54,573 nt of DNA, taken from assembly GCF_000576595.1 (NCBI RefSeq), contig NZ_AWSA01000032.1, positions 1-54,573 of the forward strand, read 5' to 3'. A program made the position numbers and the translations under genes. Position 1 is the stretch's first letter. Each line of letters opens with the position of its first letter. Shown here piece after piece: positions 27,040-35,888 of the stretch. This stretch comes from Intrasporangium oryzae NRRL B-24470 (GTDB lineage: Bacteria; Actinomycetota; Actinomycetes; Actinomycetales; Dermatophilaceae). The notes below the pieces were generated by a model. The model was given only the letters and a program-made list of their open reading frames with translations, was not told the DNA's origin and did no database searches.

Positions 27040-28134
27040 TCAGCGAGCAAGCAACCCGGCGGCATACCGTCCGGCGACGGCCGCGCCCAGGAAGCTGGCG
27101 CGGTCGTCGTCGTATCCCCGGCCCATTGTCGAGAGCCCGACCGGGGAGGCGCGCAGCGCCTCGTCGAGGCCGTCACAGGCGACCTCGTGGAGCGTGAGCC
27201 GGTCTCCGCCGGCCTCGCACAGGCGGCGGGCCTGCTCGCGGACCCGCTCACCGAACGGGCCGTCCAGCGTCGGCACGGGGACGTCAGCAGGGACCAGAGC
27301 CACCCGGCCGTATGCCGTCAGGCTGTGGTGGGAGACGCCGCGGTGCCTCTCGCGGGGGTCGGCCTCCGACACGCGCAGGGAGCACACCGGCCGGCCGCCG
27401 AGGGTCCAGGCCGCGTTGACGGCCTCACCCGCCGACGTGCCCGAGAAACCCCACCGGGTGCCGGTGCCGAGGTTGCCCGGTCCCTGGCTCACGACCACGA
27501 GGTCGGCGCCGACGACGTGGCGCGCCGCGAGCAGACCGGTGTGGACGTTGACCGCCTCGAGGTCTCCACCGAACGACTGGCCCACCGTGATCGATGCCTC
27601 GAGCCAGCCGGCGTCACGCAGCCCGGCGACCGTCCGCGAGAACTGGATCGGCAGGGCGCCCCCGTCCGTCATGACGTACGCGATCCGCGTCCCGGGACGG
27701 ATCGCCCGCGCACCCGCGATCACCGCGGGTAGCGCCGAGTGGAGGTCGGCCACGACGACCGGCATCCCCGACAGGTCGTCGGCGTCGGCCAGCACGGCGT
27801 GGTGCTCGCTGTCCTGCTCGTCGACGCCGAGGACCATCGTCTGGCTCGGGGTGTAGCGCGCCTTGACGACGTGGCCGTGGAACGACGCGACGTCGCGCGC
27901 GGGCGGCAGGTGGTCGGGGGCCGCGACCACGATGGCGAGGCCACCGGTCCCGAGGCCCCGCTCGAGCGCCGTCGTGTTGAGCAGGACGCGCGTTCCCGGC
28001 GCCAGCTCGCCGACGATGTCGACGTAGCCGAGGGCACGGACCTGCTCACCGGTGGGGAGCCGAGCGGCGTACTCGACGACACCCGACCAGCGCCCGCGCA
28101 CCTCGTCGACGACTCCCGTACGCCACTGGATCAT
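27040..28134 (-). CDS. DUF3866 family protein
   Basis: 364 aa from ATG 28134. I recognise the N-terminus IQWRTGVVDEVRGRWSGVVE and the VVSQGPGNLGTGTRWGFSGT motif of DUF3866. The conserved Gly-rich loop and the patterned LAIVVAAPDHLPPA and YVMTDGGALPIQFSRTV segments suggest a soluble enzyme, but no activity is assigned. It lies between the FKBP genes and pafB and is divergent from pafB with a shared 131-bp control region. TAGGGT 7 nt before ATG supports this start. Confidence 0.82.
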   Translation of the reverse strand: MIQWRTGVVDEVRGRWSGVVEYAARLPTGEQVRALGYVDIVGELAPGTRVLLNTTALERGLGTGGLAIVVAAPDHLPPARDVASFHGHVVKARYTPSQTMVLGVDEQDSEHHAVLADADDLSGMPVVVADLHSALPAVIAGARAIRPGTRIAYVMTDGGALPIQFSRTVAGLRDAGWLEASITVGQSFGGDLEAVNVHTGLLAARHVVGADLVVVSQGPGNLGTGTRWGFSGTSAGEAVNAAWTLGGRPVCSLRVSEADPRERHRGVSHHSLTAYGRVALVPADVPVPTLDGPFGERVREQARRLCEAGGDRLTLHEVACDGLDEALRASPVGLSTMGRGYDDDRASFLGAAVAGRYAAGLLAR

Positions 28135-28141
28135 GGCGTCG

Positions 28142-28147
28142 ACCCTA
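28142..28147 (-). promoter_or_regulatory. -10 box of DUF3866 gene
   Basis: TAGGGT (minus strand) lies 7 nt before ATG 28134; leaderless. On the opposite strand TAGCGT at 28219-28224 is a candidate -10 box for pafB. Confidence 0.5.
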
Positions 28148-28265
28148 TCCAGCGGCGATCGTGTCCGGCGCTCCGTGGCACGATCCCGCCGCGCGAGGCG
28201 TCCGGGCGCCGACGTCGGGTAGCGTCGGACTGCCACCCCGCCCGGCAGATCGAGGAAGGTCGTCG

Positions 28266-29249
28266 ATGAGCCCAGTGTCTCCGTCAGCGGAGAAGACCGA
28301 GCGGCTGCTCAACCTCATCCTCGCGCTGAAGTCGGCACGGCGACCCGTGTCCAAGCAGAAGCTGCGCGAGTCCCTGCCGGCCTACGCCGCCGCGAGCTCC
28401 GACGAGGCGTTCGACCGGATGTTCGAGCGCGACAAGGACGAGCTGCGCGAGATGGGCATCCCCATCACGACGACCGTCATCGACGTGCTTTTCGACGACG
28501 AGGTCGGCTACCGCATCGACGCCAGCGAGACCGCCCTCCCGGCCATCTCCTTCGAGCCGGACGAGGTCGCCGCGCTCGCCCTCGCCGCCCGCGCCTGGTC
28601 GACGGCGAGCATCTCCGGTGCCGCGTCGGCGGGGCTGCGCAAGCTGCGCATGTCCGGCGTCGAGATCGACGAGTCGATCGCCGCGGGCGTCGAGCCGCGG
28701 ATCCGCACGCGCGAGCCGGCGTTCGAGGCCGTGCACGCCGCGGTCGCCGCCCTCCAGCCGATCACCTTCGACTACCGCCGCACCGACGGCGCACTGAGCA
28801 CCCGACACATCCAGCCGTGGGCCCTGACGAACTGGCACGGACGCTGGTACGTCACCGGGTTCGACCTCGACCGCCAGGACGAGCGTGCCTTCCGCCTCAG
28901 CCGCTTCGAGGGTGCGGTGCGCAGGAAGGGCCGGGCCGGCAGCTACGCCGTGCCGACAGGCCACGTCCCGGAGGTCGCGCTCGAGGCCCAGGAGCCCGAC
29001 CCCGAGGGCATCGCCGTCATCCGACTGCGGCACGGGCGGGGCCACACGCTGCGGGTCCACGCGACCGCGACGCGCGAGCTCGACGGCCGGTGGGCCGAGG
29101 TGCAGGTGCCCTACCGCCGCGGCATCACCGAACGTGACGTCGTGGCGCTCGGGACGCACGCCGTGGCCGTCTCGCCGCCCGAGCTCGTCGACGGTGTCGT
29201 CGCGGCGCTGCGGGGAGCGGCGGCCGCCAACGGGGGAGGGACGAGATGA
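28266..29249 (+). CDS. pafB: DNA-damage regulator subunit PafB (HTH-WYL)
   Basis: 327 aa. The N-terminal winged helix (ERLLNLILALKSARRPVSKQ, then SDEAFDRMFERDKDELREMG) precedes a WYL domain (IQPWALTNWHGRWYVTGFDL, with W and Y visible) and a WCX extension. PafB pairs with PafC to activate RecA-independent DNA-damage genes in mycobacteria; despite the name it is not required for pupylation. A GAGGAAGG ribosome site precedes ATG 28266. It overlaps pafC by 4 bp. Confidence 0.94.
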   Translation: MSPVSPSAEKTERLLNLILALKSARRPVSKQKLRESLPAYAAASSDEAFDRMFERDKDELREMGIPITTTVIDVLFDDEVGYRIDASETALPAISFEPDEVAALALAARAWSTASISGAASAGLRKLRMSGVEIDESIAAGVEPRIRTREPAFEAVHAAVAALQPITFDYRRTDGALSTRHIQPWALTNWHGRWYVTGFDLDRQDERAFRLSRFEGAVRRKGRAGSYAVPTGHVPEVALEAQEPDPEGIAVIRLRHGRGHTLRVHATATRELDGRWAEVQVPYRRGITERDVVALGTHAVAVSPPELVDGVVAALRGAAAANGGGTR

Positions 29250-30247
29250 GCACTCAGAGCAGTCGGGCCGGCCGGGCCAGGCGGCCGGCGGAGACCGCGA
29301 CCCAGCGACTCGGGCGCCTGCTCGACCTCGTGCCGTGGCTCCTCCAGCACCGCGGCGTCCCGATCGCCGAGGCGGCCGACGAGTTCGGGGTGTCCGAGGC
29401 CCAGATCGTCGAGGACCTCGAGCTGCTCTTCGTGTGCGGTACCCCCGGCTACGGCCACGCCGAGCTGATCGACGCCCAGTGGGACAGCGGCCACATCTAC
29501 CTCGACAACGCCGACGACATCGCGACGCCGATGCGCCTCACCCGCGACGAGGCCGTCACCCTGACCGCGGGGCTGCAGGCCCTCGGGTCGACGCTCGTCC
29601 GCTCGGAGATCGCCGAGCGGACCCTCGCCAAGATCCGGGCGGCCACGGCGTCGCTCGCCGCGCAGTCGACGGGACGGATCGCCCTCGACCTCGACGACGG
29701 CAGCCAGCATCCGGCGATGGCCACGCTCAAGGAGGCCTTCGGCCGGCGCCGCAGGGTCCACCTCACGTACTACGTCGCAACCCGCGACGAGACGACCGAG
29801 CGCGACGTCGACATCATGCGGATCCTCAACCTCGACGGCCAGTGGTACGTCGAGGGCTGGTGCCACCGTGCCAACGACGTCCGGCTCTTCCGGCTCGACC
29901 GGATCGAGTCGGCGACGATCCTCGACGTCGACGGGACCCCGCCACCGCAGGCGCGGCCCCGCGACCTCGATGACGTGTTCGTGCCGGGCGCCAACGACCT
30001 GACCGTCGTCATCGAGGCGAGCAGCGCGGCCGCGTGGATCGCCGACTACTACCCCAACGAAGGGGTGGTCCGGGGGAGCGACGGGTCGGTGCGGGTCACC
30101 CTCAAGGTCGCCGACCCCGCCCTCGTGCGCCGGCTCATGCTCCGGCTCGGTGGGCAGGCCCGGGTCGTCGAGCCGCCGGAGCTCGCGGAAGCCGTGGCCC
30201 GTGAGGCGACGGCCGCTCTCGCCGCCTACGGCCAGACCCCGCCGTGA
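29246..30247 (+). CDS. pafC: DNA-damage regulator subunit PafC (HTH-WYL)
   Basis: 333 aa with the same HTH-WYL-WCX order: TQRLGRLLDLVPWLLQHRGV, EAADEFGVSEAQIVEDLELL, and the WYL core DGQWYVEGWCHRANDVRLFR. It is translationally coupled to pafB through ATGA. The two proteins form a heterodimeric transcription activator. tatA follows after 168 bp under its own promoter. Confidence 0.94.
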   Translation: MSTQSSRAGRARRPAETATQRLGRLLDLVPWLLQHRGVPIAEAADEFGVSEAQIVEDLELLFVCGTPGYGHAELIDAQWDSGHIYLDNADDIATPMRLTRDEAVTLTAGLQALGSTLVRSEIAERTLAKIRAATASLAAQSTGRIALDLDDGSQHPAMATLKEAFGRRRRVHLTYYVATRDETTERDVDIMRILNLDGQWYVEGWCHRANDVRLFRLDRIESATILDVDGTPPPQARPRDLDDVFVPGANDLTVVIEASSAAAWIADYYPNEGVVRGSDGSVRVTLKVADPALVRRLMLRLGGQARVVEPPELAEAVAREATAALAAYGQTPP

Positions 30248-30319
30248 CCTCGGGGACCGGACCGGCGCCGGCTGGTGAGACGGCGCGTCTCGACCAGTGA
30301 GCACCTGACCGACCCATAG

Positions 30320-30346
30320 GTGACACTCACCGGGCCCACGTATGCT
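30320..30346 (+). promoter_or_regulatory. putative tatA promoter
   Basis: GTGACA (30320-30325) and TATGCT (30341-30346), spaced 15 bp, about 70 nt before tatA. ACGTATGCTG is a one-base variant of the recurring heptamer. Confidence 0.4.
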
Positions 30347-30415
30347 GTCCCTGCAGCACCGTCGCTGCACCGCACGGCCCGATGACCGGGTCGGCATTCC
30401 ACGAGGAGAACACAC

Positions 30416-30724
30416 ATGCCCAGTCTGGGTGCCCCCGAGCTGCTCATCATCGCGATCGTCGTCATCGCCCTGTTCGGTTGGAAGAAGCTCCCCGACATGG
30501 CCCGCAGCCTCGGGCGCTCGGCACGCATCTTCAAGTCCGAGGTCGACGAGATGAAGAAGGACGGCAAGCCGGCGAGCAGCGCCTCGAAGGCCACGGTCCA
30601 GGGCGACGTCGTCGACAGCGAGCAGGCCCGGCTCGAGGCCGAGGCCCGTGCCGCCGAGGCCGAGGCCAAGGCTGCCGAGGCCCGCGCCGAGGCCGAGCGC
30701 CTTCGTCGCGACTCCGCGCTCTGA
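30416..30724 (+). CDS. tatA: Sec-independent translocase component TatA
   Basis: 102 aa. One N-terminal transmembrane helix ([20 protein letters not shown], carrying the FGxxKLP hinge) leads to an amphipathic helix ([20 protein letters not shown]). The tail (residues about 60-100) is an Ala/Glu-repeat helix. It forms the export pore with TatC, encoded 60 bp downstream. GAGGAG precedes ATG. Confidence 0.95.
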   Translation: MPSLGAPELLIIAIVVIALFGWKKLPDMARSLGRSARIFKSEVDEMKKDGKPASSASKATVQGDVVDSEQARLEAEARAAEAEAKAAEARAEAERLRRDSAL

Positions 30725-30783
30725 ACGCCCGGCGTCACCGACCCTGACCCGACCCCAACCGAACTGACCGACGGCGGAACTCG

Positions 30784-31590
30784 ATGCCATCCCTGCTGCG
30801 CAAACGCAACCCCGAGGGTCGCATGGCCCTGGCCGACCATCTTCGGGAGCTGCGCAACCGCATCACCATCAGCGCGGCGGCGATCCTCATCGCGGGCATC
30901 GTCGGCTGGGTCAACTACGACAAGGTCATCGGCGCCCTCACGAAGCCGCTCAAGGACCTCCAGGCGGTCCGCGACGGGGTCGTCAACATCAACTTCGCCG
31001 GGATGACCGACGCGTTCTCCCTCCAGCTGACCGTCTCGCTCTTCGTCGGGCTCATCCTCGCCTCACCCGTCTGGCTGTTCCAGATCTGGCGCTTCATCGT
31101 TCCCGGACTGACGAAGCGGGAGCGCACGGTCGCCCGCCTCTTCATCGTCGCGGCGGTGCCGCTGTTCGTGGCCGGCTGCGGGTTCGCCTTCGTCATGGTT
31201 CCCAAGGCCGTGACCGTGCTCCTCAGCTTCACCCCGCCGGGCGCCTACAACCTCCAGGACGGGTCCCAGTACCTCAACTTCGTCCTCAAGTTCATCCTCG
31301 CCTTCGGCTGCGCCTTCCTCCTGCCGGTGTTCCTCGTCGCCCTCAACCTGGTCGGGGTCATCCCGGCGCAGGCGATGCTCAAGGGCTGGCGACCGGCCGT
31401 CATGATCATCTTCGTCTTCGCGGCGGTCATGACGCCCACGCCGGACGCCTACACCATGCTCTTCCTCGCGACGCCGATGATCGCGCTCTACTTCGCGTCC
31501 GTCGGGCTCGCCTTCCTGTTCGACCGTCGCAAGCAGGAGCACCAGCCCGACTGGCTCGACATCCCGGACGACCGGCCGTCGTCTCTCTGA
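30784..31590 (+). CDS. tatC: Sec-independent translocase component TatC
   Basis: 268 aa with six hydrophobic helices. Signature segments are ALADHLRELRNRITISAAAI at the N-terminus, SPVWLFQIWRFIVPGLTKRE, and VMTPTPDAYTMLFLATPMIA. It recognises twin-arginine signals. No tatB is visible; actinobacteria often carry it elsewhere. Confidence 0.96.
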   Translation: MPSLLRKRNPEGRMALADHLRELRNRITISAAAILIAGIVGWVNYDKVIGALTKPLKDLQAVRDGVVNINFAGMTDAFSLQLTVSLFVGLILASPVWLFQIWRFIVPGLTKRERTVARLFIVAAVPLFVAGCGFAFVMVPKAVTVLLSFTPPGAYNLQDGSQYLNFVLKFILAFGCAFLLPVFLVALNLVGVIPAQAMLKGWRPAVMIIFVFAAVMTPTPDAYTMLFLATPMIALYFASVGLAFLFDRRKQEHQPDWLDIPDDRPSSL

Positions 31591-31604
31591 CAGCGCGCTC
31601 CCTG

Positions 31605-31610
31605 TAGCGT
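31605..31610 (+). promoter_or_regulatory. -10 box of lipid kinase gene
   Basis: TAGCGT lies 6 nt before GTG 31617; leaderless. Confidence 0.5.
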
Positions 31611-31616
31611 TCGGGT

Positions 31617-32519
31617 GTGCCCCACCGCGTAGCCCTGGTCGTCAACCCCACCGCAGGCAAGGGCGCCGGGCGCGCTCGGGGAGCCGAGACCCTCCGGCTG
31701 CTCACCGAGGCGGGACACGAGGTGCTCGACGTCTCCGGCACGACGTATGCCCAGGCTCGGGCCCAGGCCGAGGCGGCCGTCGCGGACGGCGTCGACACGG
31801 TCGTCGTCGTGGGTGGCGACGGCCTTGTCCACCTCGGCGTCAACCTCTGCGCCGGCACCGACACGCACCTTGCCGTCGTCGCGGCAGGCACCGGCAACGA
31901 CTTCGCGCGCAACCTCGGACTTCCCGTGGGCGACCCCGTCGCCGCGGTCCGGCTGGTGGGCCTCGACGCCACCCGGCGGATCGACCTGGGCCGGATGTGC
32001 ACCCCTGCCGGTGACGGTGCCTGGTTCGGCGGGGTCCTCGGCGCCGGCTTCGACGCCATCGTCAACGACCGGGCGTCACGGATGAGATGGCCTCGCGGCC
32101 AGATGCGCTACAACCTCGCGCTCCTGAGAGAGCTGCCGGTCTTCCGACCGATCCCGTACGTCATCGAGCTCGACGGCGAGCGCATCGAGACCAAGGCGAT
32201 GCTCGTCGCGGTCGCCAACACGACCTCCTTCGGCGGTGGGATGCGGGTGTGCCCCGACGCCGACGTGACCGACGGCCTCTTCGACGTCCTCATCTTGCGC
32301 GAGATCTCGATCCCGGCGTTCCTGCGCGTCTTCCCGTCGGTGTACTCCGGCACGCACGTGAACCATCCTGCGGTCGAGATCCGGCGTGCCCGGACGGTGC
32401 GTCTCGAGGCGACCGGTATTCGTTCCCAGGCCGACGGGGAGCCGTTCGGTGCCCTGCCGCTCGCCGTCGAGGTCGTCCCGAGGGCCTTGTCGGTCGTCGT
32501 CCCGGAGGTGACCCCGTGA
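31617..32519 (+). CDS. diacylglycerol/sphingosine-kinase-like lipid kinase
   Basis: 300 aa. The family starts with RVALVVNPTAGKGAGRARG and has the ATP-site motif VVVVGGDGLVHLGVN and the VAAGTGNDFARNLGLP loop (GTGND). The C-terminal domain holds FGGGMRVCPDADVTDGLFDV. It phosphorylates diacylglycerol or a related lipid, recycling it to phosphatidate. Its stop overlaps the helicase GTG by 3 bp, so both are co-translated; the pairing with HelY is also seen elsewhere in actinobacteria. Confidence 0.9.
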   Translation: MPHRVALVVNPTAGKGAGRARGAETLRLLTEAGHEVLDVSGTTYAQARAQAEAAVADGVDTVVVVGGDGLVHLGVNLCAGTDTHLAVVAAGTGNDFARNLGLPVGDPVAAVRLVGLDATRRIDLGRMCTPAGDGAWFGGVLGAGFDAIVNDRASRMRWPRGQMRYNLALLRELPVFRPIPYVIELDGERIETKAMLVAVANTTSFGGGMRVCPDADVTDGLFDVLILREISIPAFLRVFPSVYSGTHVNHPAVEIRRARTVRLEATGIRSQADGEPFGALPLAVEVVPRALSVVVPEVTP

Positions 32520-35347
32520 TCCCCACCTGGCCGCACCTGCAGGAGTTCGCGACGGCATACGACTTCCCGCTCGACGACTTCCAGGTGGAGGCGTGCCGAG
32601 CCGTCGAGGAGGGCCGCGGTGTCCTCGTCGCGGCTCCGACCGGAGCGGGCAAGACCGTCGTCGGCGAGTTCGCCGTCCACCTCGCCCTCGCCACCGGGCG
32701 CAAGGCCTTCTACACCACGCCGATCAAGGCGCTGTCCAACCAGAAGTACACCGACCTGGTGCGCCGGCACGGCGTCGAGCGCGTGGGCCTGCTGACGGGC
32801 GACGCGTCGATCAACGGGGAGGCGCCGATCGTCGTCATGACGACCGAGGTGCTGCGCAACATGATGTATGCCGGGTCGAGCACTCTGAGCGGCCTCGGCT
32901 GGGTCGTCATGGACGAGGTCCACTACCTCGCCGACCGCTTCCGCGGTGCCGTCTGGGAGGAGGTCATCATCCACCTTCCCCCCGACGTCAGCGTCGTCTC
33001 GCTGTCGGCGACCGTCAGCAACGCCGAGGAGTTCGGTGCCTGGCTGGGTGAGGTGCGTGGCGACACCGAGGTCATCGTCTCGGAGCACCGGCCGGTGCCG
33101 CTCTGGCAGCACATGATGGTGGGGCAGACCCTCTTCGACCTCTTCGTCGAGGAGAGCGGGGCCGCGGGTCCCGCAACCCATGAGGTCAGCGTCAACCCCG
33201 ACCTGGTCCACGCGATCCGCGGGCAGGAAGGACGCGGCGCCTGGGACGCCCACTGGTCGAGCGGCTCCGGTCGTGGCGGACGGGGCCGTGGCTCCGGCAA
33301 CCGGGGGCGCGGGCGCGACGACTGGGGCGGTCGGGGTCGCCGCGGCGGCTCGGGCGGCGCCAGCGGTCGCGGTCCGGGCGGCGGCGACGGGGGTCGAGCC
33401 TTCGCCGTCGGGGGCCGTCCCGGAGGCGGTGCGACCCGGGCCGAGGTCATCGAACGGCTCGAGCGGGAGGGGCTCCTGCCGGCCATCACCTTCATCTTCA
33501 GCCGAGCAGGCTGCGACGCCGCCGTCGGGCAGCTGCTCGCGAGCGGGATGCGCCTCGTCTCGGAGGCCGAGGGTGAGAGCAACCGCCGTCTCGTCGAAGA
33601 GCGCATCCAGGGGCTCGCCGACGAGGACCTCTCGGTACTCGGCTACTGGGACTTCGCCGACGGGATCGCCCGCGGGTTCGCCGCGCACCATGCGGGCATG
33701 CTGCCCACCTTCCGCGAGATCGTCGAGGAGCTCTTCACCGCGGGCCGGATCAGGGCCGTCTTCGCCACCGAGACCCTCGCGCTCGGGATCAACATGCCGG
33801 CGCGGACGGTCGTGCTCGAGAAGCTCGTCAAGTTCAACGGCGAGAGCCACGTCGACATCTCGCCGGCTGAGTACACGCAGCTGACCGGTCGCGCGGGGCG
33901 CCGCGGCATCGACATCGAGGGCCATGCCGTCGTGGTGTGGAAGCGTGGCCTCGATCCCGCAGCCGTGGCCGGCCTCGCCTCGACGCGCACCTACCCGCTC
34001 CGTTCGAGCTTCCGGCCGACCTACAACATGGCCGTCAACCTCGTGCGCCAGTTCGGCCGGGAGACCGCCCGGGAGATCCTCGAGACGTCGTTCGCGCAGT
34101 TCCAGGCCGACCGAGCCGTGGTCGGTTTCGTGCGCACCGTGCGGCGCAACGAGGAGGCCCTCGAGGGCTATGCGGAGTCGATGCACTGTCACCTGGGCGA
34201 CTTCACCGAGTACTCCGCGCTGCGCAACGAGATCCAGACGATCGAGAAGGAGGGTGCCAAGGTGAGGTCGGCGTCGCTGCGCGCGGCCGCGGCGATCTCT
34301 CTCGAGAACCTCAAGATCGGCGACATCGTGCGGATCCCGAGCGGCCGCCACAGCGGTCTCGCCGTCGTGGTCATGCCCAACCGCGGCGGCAAGGGCGAGG
34401 CGGCCTCGCCCGCGGTCGTCACCGAGGACCACCACCTGCGCCGGCTCACCCTCCACGATGTCCCGACTCCGATCGAGCCGCTCGGGACGATGCGCGTCCC
34501 GAAGGCCTTCAACGTCAGGAACCCCAAGGCTCGTCGCGACCTCGCGGCGACCCTGCGCGCCTCTATGCCGCACGATCCGCCTCCGCGTCGGCGTCCGCTC
34601 GTCGAGGACGCGGCCAACGACCGCATCGACGAGCTCCGCCGGCGGATGCGGGCCCACCCATGCCACCAGTGCCCCGACCGCGAGCACCACGCCCGCTGGG
34701 CCGAGCGGTGGTGGCGCCTCCGACGCGAGACGGATGGGCTCCAGCGCAAGATCGAGGGCCGGACCAACTCGGTCGCCAAGACCTTCGACCGGATCTGCGA
34801 GCTGCTCGTCGAGATGGGCTACCTCGCCCACGCCGGCCAGACCGTCACGCACGAGGGGGACCGTCTGCGGCAGCTCTACACCGAGAAGGACCTGCTCGCG
34901 GCGGAGTGCCTCCGCGAGCAGGTGTGGCGCCGGCTCGACGCGCCGTCCCTCGCCGCCGTCGTCTCGACCCTCATCCACGAGCCACGTCGCGAGGAGGGCG
35001 GCCTCGCGCCGCGATGGCCCAACGACGACGTCCGCGAGGCCTACGACACGATGGTCCGGATCTGGAGCGACCTCGAGGATGCCGAAGGAGCGCTGGCCCT
35101 GCCCCGCACCGGTATGCCGGACCCGGGCCTCGCGTGGGCCGTCCACCGCTGGGCGAGCGGCCAGCGCCTCGAGGAAGTGCTCCGAGGAACCGACCTCGCC
35201 GCGGGGGACTTCGTGCGGCGGTGCAAGCAGGTCATCGACCTCCTCGGGCAGCTCACCGACGCGGCCGGACCGGAGCTCCAGCGCACGGCGCGAAAGGCGA
35301 GCGACCTGGTGCTCCGAGGTGTCGTCGCGGCCGACCGCCTCGACTGA
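32516..35347 (+). CDS. helY: SKI2/Mtr4-type DEAD/H-box RNA helicase (HelY-like) with RGG-rich insert
   Basis: 943 aa from GTG 32516. Walker A is APTGAGKT (residues 40-47), motif II DEVH (133-136), motif III LSATVSN, and motif VI TQLTGRAGRRGID in the second RecA domain. Residues about 247-305 are an Arg/Gly-rich insert between the RecA domains, rich in GRG and RGG steps. The C-terminal half (about 560-943) carries the DSHCT-like domain with MRAHPCHQCPDREHH. Such helicases unwind structured RNA; mycobacterial HelY is the closest named relative. The position after tatC matches mycobacteria. Confidence 0.9.
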   Translation: MIPTWPHLQEFATAYDFPLDDFQVEACRAVEEGRGVLVAAPTGAGKTVVGEFAVHLALATGRKAFYTTPIKALSNQKYTDLVRRHGVERVGLLTGDASINGEAPIVVMTTEVLRNMMYAGSSTLSGLGWVVMDEVHYLADRFRGAVWEEVIIHLPPDVSVVSLSATVSNAEEFGAWLGEVRGDTEVIVSEHRPVPLWQHMMVGQTLFDLFVEESGAAGPATHEVSVNPDLVHAIRGQEGRGAWDAHWSSGSGRGGRGRGSGNRGRGRDDWGGRGRRGGSGGASGRGPGGGDGGRAFAVGGRPGGGATRAEVIERLEREGLLPAITFIFSRAGCDAAVGQLLASGMRLVSEAEGESNRRLVEERIQGLADEDLSVLGYWDFADGIARGFAAHHAGMLPTFREIVEELFTAGRIRAVFATETLALGINMPARTVVLEKLVKFNGESHVDISPAEYTQLTGRAGRRGIDIEGHAVVVWKRGLDPAAVAGLASTRTYPLRSSFRPTYNMAVNLVRQFGRETAREILETSFAQFQADRAVVGFVRTVRRNEEALEGYAESMHCHLGDFTEYSALRNEIQTIEKEGAKVRSASLRAAAAISLENLKIGDIVRIPSGRHSGLAVVVMPNRGGKGEAASPAVVTEDHHLRRLTLHDVPTPIEPLGTMRVPKAFNVRNPKARRDLAATLRASMPHDPPPRRRPLVEDAANDRIDELRRRMRAHPCHQCPDREHHARWAERWWRLRRETDGLQRKIEGRTNSVAKTFDRICELLVEMGYLAHAGQTVTHEGDRLRQLYTEKDLLAAECLREQVWRRLDAPSLAAVVSTLIHEPRREEGGLAPRWPNDDVREAYDTMVRIWSDLEDAEGALALPRTGMPDPGLAWAVHRWASGQRLEEVLRGTDLAAGDFVRRCKQVIDLLGQLTDAAGPELQRTARKASDLVLRGVVAADRLD

Positions 35348-35349
35348 CG

Positions 35350-35388
35350 CCGTCCGGCTCCCCGGCGGCCCGTCGGGGAGCCGGACGG
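35350..35388 (+). terminator. helY terminator
   Basis: Perfect 15-bp stem CCGTCCGGCTCCCCG and complement around a 9-nt loop, directly after the helY stop. Confidence 0.8.
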
Positions 35389-35399
35389 ACACGGCCCCT

Positions 35400-35593
35400 C
35401 GATTGCGTGATTACGCCACGGTTCCGTTACGCTCGCATAACGGGTCGACGTCTTTGGTGTTGGTGTTTCCACGCTCGCACACGCAAACGACATGCGAGCG
35501 CAGCTGTTTCTTCAGGGTTCTGGAGTGGTCGCGTCTCAGTCGGCCCCGGACCCCCAGACGAGGGTCCTACCCACCCCATCGAAGGAGCAGAAC
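35400..35593 (+). promoter_or_regulatory. cold-shock gene promoter and long 5' leader
   Basis: AT-richer than its surroundings. A possible promoter lies around TTGCGT (35403) and TACGCT (35428). The leader holds an 8-bp stem CGCTCGCA/TGCGAGCG (35472-35479 with 35493-35500). A second CGCTCGCA at 35430-35437 could pair with the same partner. GAAGGAG precedes ATG 35594. Confidence 0.45.
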
Positions 35594-35794
35594 ATGGCAC
35601 AGGGAACCGTCAAGTGGTTCAACGCGGAGAAGGGCTTCGGCTTCATTGCCCCGACCGAGGGTCCGGACGTCTTCGTCCACTACTCGGAGATCCAGGGCAA
35701 CGGCTACCGCAGCCTCGACGAGAACCAGGCCGTCGAGTTCGACGTCGAGCAGGGTCCGAAGGGCCCGCAGGCGATGCGCGTCCGCGCGATCTGA
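35594..35794 (+). CDS. cold shock protein (CspA family)
   Basis: 66 aa, full length. The OB fold carries RNP1 KGFGFI and RNP2 VFVHYSEI, and the N-terminus is [15 protein letters not shown]. It binds single-stranded RNA/DNA and melts mRNA structure. It directly follows helY, so an RNA helicase and an RNA chaperone are neighbours, although a terminator and a separate promoter lie between them. Confidence 0.96.
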   Translation: MAQGTVKWFNAEKGFGFIAPTEGPDVFVHYSEIQGNGYRSLDENQAVEFDVEQGPKGPQAMRVRAI

Positions 35795-35825
35795 ACGCTC
35801 GCGGGTGAGCTCACCCGCGCCACGC

Positions 35826-35860
35826 ACGAGGGCCGACACCCAGCGGGTGTCGGCCCTCGT
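35826..35860. terminator. bidirectional terminator after csp
   Basis: Perfect 16-bp stem ACGAGGGCCGACACCC and complement with a 3-nt loop, between convergent genes. Confidence 0.8.
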
Positions 35861-35888
35861 CATATCCCGGCCCGGCAGGGGCGTGCCG

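Noticed and set aside
32108-35392. 1094-codon open frame on the minus strand
   Set aside because: It is the mirror of helY in a GC-rich genome; composition is Asp/Arg/Val-rich without any family motif, whereas the plus strand has all helicase motifs.
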